From contig CAIJFH010000026.1 of assembly GCA_903819895.1 (NCBI GenBank), positions 1 to 46,733 on the forward strand: 46,733 nt of DNA, written 5' to 3'. The notes under the pieces are model-generated. The model did no database searches, was not told the origin of the DNA, and was given only the letters and a program-made list of their open reading frames with translations. Made by a program: the position numbers and the translations under genes. Source of the stretch: Candidatus Adlerbacteria bacterium. Lineage in GTDB: Bacteria; Patescibacteriota; Minisyncoccia; Phycocordibacterales; SBAW01. The stretch's first letter is position 1, and every line of letters starts with the position of its first letter. Below are positions 1-8,847 of this stretch, piece by piece.

Positions 1-1260
1 AAGTATGAAAAAGATGTGGTCGATAGCTTTAAGCACAACGACGATGGTATCGAGATTATCATTGTCGTGGACAAGCTGCTGACCGGCTTTGATGCGCCAC
101 GCAACACGGTGCTGTATCTTGCAAAGGATCTGCGCGACCATAATCTCCTGCAAGCAATTGCGCGTGTGAACCGTCTGCACGAAAACAAGAAGCTGCCAAA
201 GACAGCGGGCTATATTATCGACTATTCCGAGAACGCCAAGAATATCAACACCGCGATGAAGCTCTTCGGCAACTACGATGAGAACGATATCAAGGGTACG
301 TTGATCGACGTGTCGGAGAAGGTACAGGAACTTGAGGAGAGCTATAGCCTTGTCCATGACATTTTCAAGGAGCTTAAGGGGTCGTCCGACGATGAGGCGT
401 TTCTGCGGGCGCTCGCTGATGCGCCTCGGCGAGAGGTGTTCTATAAATCGCTGAGCGCGTTCATTAAAAACCTCAATGAGTGCTTTGTGTTGCAGGACTT
501 TGTGCATGAGTTCAAGCATCTTGATCTTTATACTCGCGAGCTTAAGAAGTTTATGGAGCTTCGCAAGGCTGCTAGCTTGAAATATGCCGACCGCGTTGAT
601 TTGGCGGAGTACAAACAGTCACTCGTGACCATCCTCGATAAATATGTTGACGCGCGAGGTGTGGAGCTTCTGACCAAACAGATCAATATCACGGATCGGG
701 AGCAATTCGAGGAAGCGATTGCAGAGCTTGGCTCTGATAAGTCGAAAGCTGAAGCGATTGCAGCGCAGCTGGATCGAACGATTACCGAGAAGATGGATAC
801 TGATCCAGAGTTTTATGAGCGGTTTTCTCGTAAGATTTCACAGATATTGCAGCAAATGCGAGATGGCAAACTGGCTGACGTTGCGGGGCTCAAGCAGCTA
901 AAAATTATGCGGGATGATGTGGTCAACAAAAAAGACGACACCTTGCCTAGTGCTATTGCGACACAAAAGGGCGCTGATGTGTTTTACCGCAACCTGCGGG
1001 AGTGCTTCAAGAGTACGCCTGTGCCAGAGGACATCTTTGTCTCGGTGGTATTGGATATCTTCGGTATAGTGAAGCGGGGTGCAATTGTCGATTGGTATAA
1101 GAATATCGACGTTAAGCGCCGTATCATGAATACGATAGACGATTACCTCTATGATGTGGTGAAGAAAGAGAAAGGTATCGAGTTGTCGGATGAAGACATG
1201 AAGCTCGTGATCTCGGACGTTCTTGCGCTTGCCGAAAATAACCATGGAATCTTTTCCTAG
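1..1260 (+). CDS. hsdR: Type I restriction enzyme R subunit (HsdR), C-terminal part; 5' end outside window
   Basis: Frame open from base 1; motifs VDKLLTGFDAP and LLQAIARVNRLHENK typical of the HsdR helicase domain and C-terminus. Confidence 0.88.
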   Translation, partial: KYEKDVVDSFKHNDDGIEIIIVVDKLLTGFDAPRNTVLYLAKDLRDHNLLQAIARVNRLHENKKLPKTAGYIIDYSENAKNINTAMKLFGNYDENDIKGTLIDVSEKVQELEESYSLVHDIFKELKGSSDDEAFLRALADAPRREVFYKSLSAFIKNLNECFVLQDFVHEFKHLDLYTRELKKFMELRKAASLKYADRVDLAEYKQSLVTILDKYVDARGVELLTKQINITDREQFEEAIAELGSDKSKAEAIAAQLDRTITEKMDTDPEFYERFSRKISQILQQMRDGKLADVAGLKQLKIMRDDVVNKKDDTLPSAIATQKGADVFYRNLRECFKSTPVPEDIFVSVVLDIFGIVKRGAIVDWYKNIDVKRRIMNTIDDYLYDVVKKEKGIELSDEDMKLVISDVLALAENNHGIFS

Positions 1261-1960
1261 TCAGACAAAGGAATTTATCTACGGCACATTCGTCTATCAG
1301 TACGAACTCATTAGACAGGACAGAAAGACGCTCGGATTGACGATAACTCCAGACCTGCAGATATTTGTTAAGTGCCCTCGTGCGGCACATGATGAACGGA
1401 TTGAGCTGTTTCTAAAAAAGAAGTGGTTTTGGCTGCAGAAACAGCTTCACTTCTTTAAGAAATACAAGCACAAGGTGTACAAAAAAGAGTACGTCTCTGG
1501 GGAGGGTTTTCTGTATCTTGGACGGCAATACACACTGATCGTCAAACGTGCTTCGTACGAGCGTGTATCCGTCTCACGAGGGGTCATTACTGTGCAAACG
1601 AGAGAAGGTGTTGCGAACAGTGCACATACAAAACGCATGATTGATGCGTGGTATCAAGATAGAGCAAAAACGGTCTTTGTTGAGCGATACGAGGAGATGC
1701 AAAAACGGTTTGAGTATGACTCATGTCCTACGTTAGGAATCCGTACCATGGATAAGCGCTGGGGTAGCCTTCTCAAAAATACCTTACTTCTAAATCCAAA
1801 GTTGATACAAGCACCCAAGGAGTGTCTTGATTACGTTATTGTGCACGAACTGTGTCATGTCCGGCACAAAGATCATGGTAAAGAGTTTTGGAAATTGCTT
1901 GATAAAAAATATCCGAACTGGCAGAAGGTTAAAGAGAAGCTCGAGATATTGATGGCTTAG
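1244..1960 (+). CDS. YgjP/DUF45-type (SprT-like) metallopeptidase
   Basis: YVIVHELCHVRHKDHGKEFW gives HELxH plus downstream H; overlaps the hsdR end; ORF opens at 1223, the ATG at 1244 is a likely start. Confidence 0.82.
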   Translation: MESFPSQTKEFIYGTFVYQYELIRQDRKTLGLTITPDLQIFVKCPRAAHDERIELFLKKKWFWLQKQLHFFKKYKHKVYKKEYVSGEGFLYLGRQYTLIVKRASYERVSVSRGVITVQTREGVANSAHTKRMIDAWYQDRAKTVFVERYEEMQKRFEYDSCPTLGIRTMDKRWGSLLKNTLLLNPKLIQAPKECLDYVIVHELCHVRHKDHGKEFWKLLDKKYPNWQKVKEKLEILMA

Positions 1961-2405
1961 GTTTTACGGCAACACCCTGTCCGTTCTGTAGCTTCTTAAT
2001 ATCCGATGGTTTGTACCACGTCACCTTGCCTGTGTGGTCGACTGAGAGGATGTGGAGACAGGTTGCGACGGCGAATTGGTAGGGGATGCGGCGCAGGGCG
2101 ATGCCGGCGCTTGGTTTGGGGAGTGCGATGCCAAAATAGGATCGCGATTTGAGGCTCTTCATGCGGGTGACGATTTGCCCCAGTGAGTAGACGAAGGCGA
2201 CTTCTGCGCCGCTGCGATTGACCGAGCCGCCCTTGGCTTCGATGTAGAAGGTGCGGCTGTATTTGGCGTTGGTGACTTTGATGTCGACACCGTGCACATG
2301 CAGCTCGTTATACTGGAGGTTTTTGCTCCAGCCCTCGTTGGTGAGAAACTTGATGACGCTCCGTTTGACGAACTCCTCCGTCAGGACCTTGGGTGCTGTT
2401 TTCAC
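1929..2405 (-). CDS. Putative PD-(D/E)XK-fold nuclease-like protein
   Basis: 158 aa ORF; GVDIKVTNAKYSRTFYIEAKGG resembles D...ExK; adjacent to the hsdR locus. Confidence 0.5.
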   Translation of the reverse strand: MKTAPKVLTEEFVKRSVIKFLTNEGWSKNLQYNELHVHGVDIKVTNAKYSRTFYIEAKGGSVNRSGAEVAFVYSLGQIVTRMKSLKSRSYFGIALPKPSAGIALRRIPYQFAVATCLHILSVDHTGKVTWYKPSDIKKLQNGQGVAVKPKPSISRASL

Positions 2406-2457
2406 CCCGCAATCATACTGGCGTTTTTGCAGGGGGACAATGGGGTGGTCAAATAAC

Positions 2458-3153
2458 CTACTTAGAGGGGTTCAGATCGTCGTAAACTTGCCAGAAATAT
2501 GCATCAAGTAGTTTCATTGGAGTATAATTGACCCCTGGAATTACTGTAGGGATTGATACATCATATATTTTGCAGAGTTCCGCGTCTGTTCTAGACAAAG
2601 ATAAGAGTTCAGCAAATGATGCTTTGGTAAAAGAGTTGCTCAGCTTGCCACCCCTTTTTTCGAGAAAGATTTTTAGACCACTTGTGAAGTAGGTATCATA
2701 CGCAGGCACACAACCCATTGTTGCCATGATAATTTTTGTAATGAGAGTGTCTGTGGGTTTTCTGTTTTCAAAACCGCTCTTTTCTTCCATTATCTGTGTT
2801 AAGTGTTTAACGAGTTCGAACAAAAGATCTATATGTTTTTCTGGCGCATCAATATTCCATCTAATATCCCACAGCGCATCATATTTTTGATCGAGTAAGA
2901 CCTCGATGACATGCTTGTAGTATGTATAGTTTAACTGCAGCAAGAAAGTCGATCCTCGCAGCATTCCCCAACTAGCAAGAAAGAACCCCAAGTGCAGCGC
3001 TGCCTTATCGAGCCATTCTTTGTCCTCTCTATAATCCTTGTAGTTCCTAAAAAAAGCGTAACAGTATTCCCATGATTGCAGTCGGGCGCCTTCTTTTTCG
3101 TGCGCCTTTATTATATCGGCGCGTATATTCTCAATAGTAAGGAGTTTTTGCAT
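2458..3153 (-). CDS. Hypothetical protein (231 aa)
   Basis: Long ORF with balanced amino acid composition; no family recognised. Confidence 0.65.
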   Translation of the reverse strand: MQKLLTIENIRADIIKAHEKEGARLQSWEYCYAFFRNYKDYREDKEWLDKAALHLGFFLASWGMLRGSTFLLQLNYTYYKHVIEVLLDQKYDALWDIRWNIDAPEKHIDLLFELVKHLTQIMEEKSGFENRKPTDTLITKIIMATMGCVPAYDTYFTSGLKIFLEKRGGKLSNSFTKASFAELLSLSRTDAELCKIYDVSIPTVIPGVNYTPMKLLDAYFWQVYDDLNPSK

Positions 3154-3168
3154 TGGGTACTGTTCGGT

Positions 3169-3732
3169 TTAGTAGTGCTCTGGATTCTCTAGATGCATCA
3201 GTGCCATCACCACTGCACCCTTGTTGTATTCCGTTCGGTTGGTGCGCCCTTTTGCAAATACGCCGACAAATCCTTCGTGCTCGCCTAACTTTTCGTGCTG
3301 CGTCAGACCAGCGGCTTTCATCGCCTGACTACCATCCAGACCTTGATTCAAGATTCCATCGAGCACCTTTTTAGGCCATTCGTATGCTTGCGAAAGTCCC
3401 ATGTGAACTTGCTTGCCGTCAAAAATGGCACAGACGGCAACCTCCATGTATCCAGACTTAGTTTGTGGAACAGCCATGAGTCCGCTTTCGATACCAAATC
3501 CGTAGTCGTGTCCTACGCACGCCTGTTTGGCGCGATCAACTGCTCCAGCGACTGTTTCGGCAAGACTTTTTGGGTGACCAAACTGTTCGATGTGTACAGC
3601 AACGCCTTCAACTTTTGCGTCGGCAAACATAGGGTAGTCGCGCAGAATCTGTTCGACCGCATCAACTTTTGTCTTATTTTTTGAACCGACGCCTATTTTC
3701 ATATAGTAGTTTGGTGACTCACTTGTAAACAA
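3169..3732 (-). CDS. DUF84 inosine/xanthosine triphosphatase-like NTPase
   Basis: MKIGVGSKNKTKVDAVEQIL, DYGFGIESGL and NKGAVVMALMHL motifs; a likely start is the internal ATG near 3702. Confidence 0.8.
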   Translation of the reverse strand: MFTSESPNYYMKIGVGSKNKTKVDAVEQILRDYPMFADAKVEGVAVHIEQFGHPKSLAETVAGAVDRAKQACVGHDYGFGIESGLMAVPQTKSGYMEVAVCAIFDGKQVHMGLSQAYEWPKKVLDGILNQGLDGSQAMKAAGLTQHEKLGEHEGFVGVFAKGRTNRTEYNKGAVVMALMHLENPEHY

Positions 3733-3778
3733 CGGTTTTTTGTGGACAGGGATGGGTCACATCCACAGGAATCATTTG

Positions 3779-3850
3779 CTCCGGCGCCAGGACTCGAACC
3801 TGGAACCAACTCCTTAACAGGGAGCTGCTCTACCATTGAGCTACACCGGA
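3779..3850 (-). tRNA. tRNA-Asn(GTT)
   Basis: Cloverleaf on minus strand: TCCGGTG/CGCCGGA acceptor, anticodon loop CTGTTAA, T arm GGTTCGAGTCC; CCA not encoded. Confidence 0.93.
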
Positions 3851-3989
3851 ATGTATTGCTGCGTCACACAAATTGGCTACACCGGAATGTGTGTGGTCTC
3901 GACGACCGACTAAAATATACACCGATTTGGCGCATAGGGCAACGCACTGGGCGGGGTTGTCGAACGAGGCGAAATGGTATACTGGAGGC

Positions 3990-4343
3990 ATGGAGTACAA
4001 CATCAAGGGGACAGGGCTCGAGGTGACGCCGGAGATCCGCGGCTATGTCGAGAAGCGGCTCCGGGCGCTCGACAAATTTACTGGCACCGGTGTGGATGCG
4101 CGCGCAGATGTCGAGGTTGAGTTTTTGAAAGGTGAGGCAAAGGAGTATCGCGCCGAGTTGATGGTCTATGCGCCGGGGGTTGAGGTGCAGCGGGTCGAGG
4201 TGCGCGGCGCCGCTCTCCACGAGGCGATTGATATTGCGGTCGGCGAGATGTCGCGTGAGTTAGATAAGAACAAGAAAAAGCGGCAGCACCTCTTTCGTCG
4301 TGCGGCGGGGCAGATTAAAAACGCGCTACGCTTTGGGCGGTAG
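3990..4343 (+). CDS. hpf: Ribosome hibernation promoting factor (HPF/RaiA family)
   Basis: MEYNIKGTGLEVTPEIRGYVEKRLRALDKF...; TATACT 6 nt before the ATG. Confidence 0.85.
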   Translation: MEYNIKGTGLEVTPEIRGYVEKRLRALDKFTGTGVDARADVEVEFLKGEAKEYRAELMVYAPGVEVQRVEVRGAALHEAIDIAVGEMSRELDKNKKKRQHLFRRAAGQIKNALRFGR

Positions 4344-4375
4344 ATGTCCCGTTTTGGAATTAAAAGAAGAAAGAA

Positions 4376-5272
4376 CTATTTTGAGAGGCCGCGAGCAAAG
4401 TCGGCATATGCCATCTCTTTTTTCCCTTCGGGGATTACGCGGTCGAGGACGAGTGCGTCGCCCTCGATGTGCGCCTCGGTGATGGTCACTCGGCTTGGCT
4501 TGCCGTTTTTGGTGATATAAAAGTGCGCGCGCGGGCTTTTGTCGAACGCGCGGATTTTGCAGAGGTTGGTGCGTGCGTCGCCGTCAAACTGGATTGATTG
4601 CCCAACCTGTTGCGCATCAAGCAGGGCGTCTTCGTCGGTAAATTTTTTGGTATAGGTCGCGAGTGTGTCGTCCTGCGGCACAGCATCAATCTTGCCAGCG
4701 ACCCAGTCGGGGAGCACTTCTGCAAGGAGGTTACCGCCCTCGGTGGCGAGCAGGGTCTCGAACTCGCTGCCCTTTGGTGGCCACATGTCCTCCTCGAGCT
4801 CGATGCGTGCCTGCGCGACGACGGACCCCGCGTCCATCGCCTCGACGAGTTGCATCACGCAGACACCTGTTGCCCTTTCGTCTGCCAAGATTGCCGAGAG
4901 TACCGGAGAGGGGCCGCGAAACTTTGGCAGGAGCGACGGATGCACATTGAGCACGCCGCGCCGCGGCATATCGAGAATTGTTTTTGGGATCAGCTTCGCA
5001 TACATCGCGACAATAAACACATCCCAATCGGTGTTGCCGAGTATCTCTAACACGTCGGGGTCGGAGAGTTTGGCGGGTGTGATGACGTCGATGTCACGGG
5101 CTTGTGCCCATTGCTTGACTGGCGTTGGTGTTGTCTCCATCCCGCGGCCGCGCGGTCGGTCGGGCGCAGTGACCACGAGTGCCGGGAGGTAGCCCGCGCG
5201 CTCGAGCGCGTCGAGCACGTAGACAGAAATATCTGGCGTGCCAAAGAATGCAAAGAGGGGTTTAGTTTTCAT
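4376..5272 (-). CDS. fmt: Methionyl-tRNA formyltransferase
   Basis: FFGTPDISVYVLDAL, VLNVHPSLLPKFRGPSPV motifs; ATG at 5272 overlaps the def 3' end. Confidence 0.93.
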   Translation of the reverse strand: MKTKPLFAFFGTPDISVYVLDALERAGYLPALVVTAPDRPRGRGMETTPTPVKQWAQARDIDVITPAKLSDPDVLEILGNTDWDVFIVAMYAKLIPKTILDMPRRGVLNVHPSLLPKFRGPSPVLSAILADERATGVCVMQLVEAMDAGSVVAQARIELEEDMWPPKGSEFETLLATEGGNLLAEVLPDWVAGKIDAVPQDDTLATYTKKFTDEDALLDAQQVGQSIQFDGDARTNLCKIRAFDKSPRAHFYITKNGKPSRVTITEAHIEGDALVLDRVIPEGKKEMAYADFARGLSK

Positions 5273-5942
5273 GCGAGTGTTCTTCTGTGTCTTTGTTCTC
5301 GATATCCTCTGTATCAGTATCCTCCTTTGTGTCCTTGCGCAGGCGCGTTGCTTTGTCAGTATACAGGATGCCGTCGAGGTGGTCGCACTCGTGTTGGAAG
5401 ATGTGTGCGATGAGCCCCGACGCGTGGTAGTCAAACGGTTTGCCAGTGATGTCGAACGCGTGCACCGACGCCTTCTCGTGCCGCAGCACCGAGCCGTACA
5501 CATCGCGCACCGACAGGCACCCCTCGGACATCTCTTTTTTCTTTCGCGAGAGGCGGGTGATTTCGGGGTTTATGAATACCATATCTTTGCTACGGCTATT
5601 TTCGCTCGCGACAGCATCTTCCGCAAGATTCTCTTCCGCTCTCTCCTTCGGGCTCCGTAGGACAGAGCGGCCAGTCGTTCGCTTTAGAGAATCTTGCTCC
5701 AGCGTTCCGTCCTCGCCATCTTTTTTATCCGTCTCAAACGCTTTGGCCGCGATTACAAACATACGCAGCGGCACGCCGATTTGCGGCGCAGCAATCGCGA
5801 CACCAAACTCCTCTTTTGCAAGGACGCGGCGCATTTTTGCAATCGTCGCCTTAAGTTGAGGCGAGTTAAAATCCTTCTTGGCGACTGGCTTTGCCTTGTG
5901 TCGCAATACCTCTGCGCCAATCTGCACGATTAGATCTTTCAT
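5262..5942 (-). CDS. def: Peptide deformylase with an internal insertion
   Basis: FGVAIAAPQIG, EGCLSV and QHECDHLDG motifs; ~45-50 aa extra between motif 1 and FINPE. Confidence 0.92.
   Translation of the reverse strand: MKDLIVQIGAEVLRHKAKPVAKKDFNSPQLKATIAKMRRVLAKEEFGVAIAAPQIGVPLRMFVIAAKAFETDKKDGEDGTLEQDSLKRTTGRSVLRSPKERAEENLAEDAVASENSRSKDMVFINPEITRLSRKKKEMSEGCLSVRDVYGSVLRHEKASVHAFDITGKPFDYHASGLIAHIFQHECDHLDGILYTDKATRLRKDTKEDTDTEDIENKDTEEHSHEN
5623..5697. repeat. Palindromic element inside def (11-bp outer arms, 7-bp inner arms)
   Basis: GCAAGATTCTC (5623-5633) / GAGAATCTTGC (5687-5697); CCGCTCT (5636-5642) / AGAGCGG (5664-5670). Confidence 0.75.
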
Positions 5943-6007
5943 ACGTGCTCCTACTGTACCATGTTTGTCCCAAAAGGGAATGGGTGCGGGTTTGATATAC
6001 TGTCCGC

Positions 6008-6445
6008 ATGGAGCATATCAAAATGCATATTGCAGGGCAGGTGACGTCGAAGAAGTCGCGAGCGACCGAGCGCGGCGACCTGATGCGCTACTTTTTGGAT
6101 AAGATAAATCGCGCGCGCGTTGCCGACGGCTTGCCAGCGATGACGATGGGGCGGATGGGGCGGCTCTTGCTCGCGACACCGACCAAGGATTTGTACTATC
6201 TCAAAAGTATCTGCGACCAAGCGCCCAATTTTTCAAAAAAATTCTGGTGGGAGATTGATCCCAAAAAGCACACGCCCGAGGAAGAGAAAAAACGTGCCGC
6301 GTTGTTTGAGAAAAAAAATGCGGAGCGCTTTGCCAAACGATTTGGGACTCGTGTCGAAAGTCGCCCGACTAACGCCCCTCCACCATCTCGACCGACGCCC
6401 CCAGCGACGAGAGCTTTGCCGCGAGCCCCTCGTAGCCGCGGTTGA
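6008..6445 (+). CDS. Hypothetical protein, basic, Pro/Arg-rich C-terminus
   Basis: 145 aa ORF with TATACT 6 nt before ATG; 3' end overlaps murA. Confidence 0.6.
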   Translation: MEHIKMHIAGQVTSKKSRATERGDLMRYFLDKINRARVADGLPAMTMGRMGRLLLATPTKDLYYLKSICDQAPNFSKKFWWEIDPKKHTPEEEKKRAALFEKKNAERFAKRFGTRVESRPTNAPPPSRPTPPATRALPRAPRSRG

Positions 6446-7682
6446 TACTATATATATTGCGCAGGGTAGAGGTGCCTGGTGCCGCGAGCATCGCGATGAG
6501 TAAAATAGTCGCCGGTCGCAGCGCGGGCGGGCAGGTGAGGTCGGCGGCGTGGAGCGGCGTCTTGCCCGTGATAAAAATCCGGTGCGGGTCGGCGAGTAAT
6601 GTGGTCGCGCCCAGTTTGTCGAGCTCGGTAAAGTAGAGCGCGCGCTTTTCGTACGCCCAATCGTGGATGAGCGTCGTCCCTTCGGCCTGTGTCGCGATCA
6701 CGGCAAAAAAAGGTAGGTTGTCGATATTGAGCCCGGGGTAGGGGCGGCCATACAACTTCTCGGGTGAGGCGACCAAGTCGCTGCGGTGTGTCTCGATATC
6801 AACCAAGTTCACATTGCCGCCGTCGCCTTTGTAGCGGTCGAGGATGGTGTAGGAAAATCCCATCTTGGCAAGCTTCAATAATTCCAGCTCGATAAAATCA
6901 ATCGGGCATCGCTTGATGACGATAGACGAGTTGGTGACAATCGCTGCCGCGAGAAAGAACATTGCGTCGGTCGGGTCCTCGGTCACCGCGTAGGACACGT
7001 CTTGGTTGATGACGCTCTTGCCGCGGATGCGCAGTGTGGTGGTGCCGATGCCATCAATCGCGACACCAAGTTTTTGCAAGAAAAAGCACAGCTCTTGGAC
7101 TTGATAGTTTGCCGACGCGTACTTGATGACGCTCTCCTCCTCGATGCCGGCGGCGGCGAGGATCGCGTTATTGGTCGCGGTGTCGCCCGACTCGTACATC
7201 AACACCTCGCTTGCATGCAGTCCGCGGTGCGACACCTCCCAGTCGTGGTCGGTGGTCGCGATATCGATACCAAAATTCTCGAGCGCGTAGAGGTGTGGGC
7301 GCACCGTGCGGCTACCGAGCTTGCATCCGCCTGCCTGCGGCAACTTAAACGCGGGGAGTGTGTGCACGAGCGCGCCAGTAAACATAATGATGCTGCGCGT
7401 CTTCTCTGCCGCGACGCGATCAATTGCATCGAGCGAAAACTCTTTTGGCGGGGTGATGGTGATGGAAGTGTTGTTCCAAGTGACTTTCACGCCAATACTT
7501 TCGAGCACTTCGATGATGCGGTAGACCTCCTCGATCTTCGGCATATGCTCGAGCGTCGTGGTGCCGTGGTTGATGAGCGAGGCGCACAGGAGCGCGACCG
7601 CGCCGTTCTTGGACGAGTTCACGACAATCTCGCCGTGCAACTCTTTCCCGCCTTCTATTTTAAAATTGAGTGTCGGCTGCAT
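6369..7682 (-). CDS. murA: UDP-N-acetylglucosamine 1-carboxyvinyltransferase
   Basis: NSSKNGAVALLCASLI, loop Cys in QAGGCKLGSRTVRPHL, RPATILLIAMLAAPG; start MQPTLNFKIEGG at 7682. Confidence 0.93.
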   Translation of the reverse strand: MQPTLNFKIEGGKELHGEIVVNSSKNGAVALLCASLINHGTTTLEHMPKIEEVYRIIEVLESIGVKVTWNNTSITITPPKEFSLDAIDRVAAEKTRSIIMFTGALVHTLPAFKLPQAGGCKLGSRTVRPHLYALENFGIDIATTDHDWEVSHRGLHASEVLMYESGDTATNNAILAAAGIEEESVIKYASANYQVQELCFFLQKLGVAIDGIGTTTLRIRGKSVINQDVSYAVTEDPTDAMFFLAAAIVTNSSIVIKRCPIDFIELELLKLAKMGFSYTILDRYKGDGGNVNLVDIETHRSDLVASPEKLYGRPYPGLNIDNLPFFAVIATQAEGTTLIHDWAYEKRALYFTELDKLGATTLLADPHRIFITGKTPLHAADLTCPPALRPATILLIAMLAAPGTSTLRNIYSINRGYEGLAAKLSSLGASVEMVEGR

Positions 7683-7797
7683 CGTGCTCCTAGCGTACCA
7701 CGCGCGCCTGTATATAAAAAGCGAAAAGGGGAACAATGTGTGCGCGCTACTGTCAACCACTCGCCGTGCGCTCACAACTCCTGTATCATTGCCGGTG

Positions 7798-8811
7798 ATG
7801 GCATTTTTTACACAAAAGTTGGGGATTGATCTGGGTACGGCAAATACGCTCGTGTTTGTGCCCGGGCGCGGCGTCGTGCTCAACGAGCCGTCGGTGGTTG
7901 CTATATCCGAGGTCGACAAGCGCATTTTGGCGGTTGGCGTCGAGGCAAAGGAGATGATTGGCCGCACGCCGGGCGAGATTATCGCCTACCGCCCGATGAA
8001 GGATGGCGTCATCGCCGACTACCGCGTGACGCAGGCGATGCTGCGCTACTTTATCGGCAAGGCGCTTGGCAAGTTTCAGATCTTTAAACCCGAGGTGATG
8101 GTGTCGGTGCCCACGGGTGTGACCTCGACCGAGCGTCGCGCAGTGGTCGAGGCGGCAATCCGCGCTGGTGCAAAAAACGCGTACGTGGTCAAAGAGTCGA
8201 TCCTCGCTGCCATTGGTGCGGGCATCCCCATACACGAGCCGCGCGGCAACATGGTGATTGATATTGGTGGTGGCACCGCGGACGTCGCGGTGATCTCGCT
8301 GGGCGGTATTGTCGCATCGACATCGGTAAAGTGTGGTGGCGACAAGCTCGACCGCGCCATCGGTGACTATATAAAGAAGACCTACAACCTCGGCATCGGC
8401 GAGAAGACCGCCGAGGATATCAAAATTGCAATCGGCTCCGCTGTCCCGCTGGAGGAGGAGTTGGTGATGACCGTGCGCGGCCGCGACTTTATCACCGGGT
8501 TGCCGCGCTCGACCGAACTAAAAAGCAACGACATTGTCAAAGCGATGGGCAAGGAGCTGCGCGAGATTATCAAAGCGATCCGCGATGTGCTGCAAGAGAC
8601 GCCGCCCGAGTTGGCGAGCGACATCATCGACCGCGGCATCATCATGACCGGCGGCACATCGATGCTGCGACACTTCCCCGAGTTGGTGCTGCGCCGCACC
8701 GGGGTCAAAGCGGCGGTCGCCGAGGACCCGCTCTTTTGCGTGGCACGCGGCACTGGCATCGCACTGGAGCATCTCGACACCTACAAAAAAGCAGTCATAG
8801 CGAAGCGCTAG
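7798..8811 (+). CDS. mreB: Rod shape-determining protein MreB paralog 1
   Basis: LGIDLGTANTLVFVPGRGVVLNEPSVVA, MVIDIGGGTADVAVISLGG, GGTSMLRHFPE. Confidence 0.93.
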   Translation: MAFFTQKLGIDLGTANTLVFVPGRGVVLNEPSVVAISEVDKRILAVGVEAKEMIGRTPGEIIAYRPMKDGVIADYRVTQAMLRYFIGKALGKFQIFKPEVMVSVPTGVTSTERRAVVEAAIRAGAKNAYVVKESILAAIGAGIPIHEPRGNMVIDIGGGTADVAVISLGGIVASTSVKCGGDKLDRAIGDYIKKTYNLGIGEKTAEDIKIAIGSAVPLEEELVMTVRGRDFITGLPRSTELKSNDIVKAMGKELREIIKAIRDVLQETPPELASDIIDRGIIMTGGTSMLRHFPELVLRRTGVKAAVAEDPLFCVARGTGIALEHLDTYKKAVIAKR

Positions 8812-8847
8812 CCACCCGCAGGTTTAACCTGCTGTTGCACCACACGC

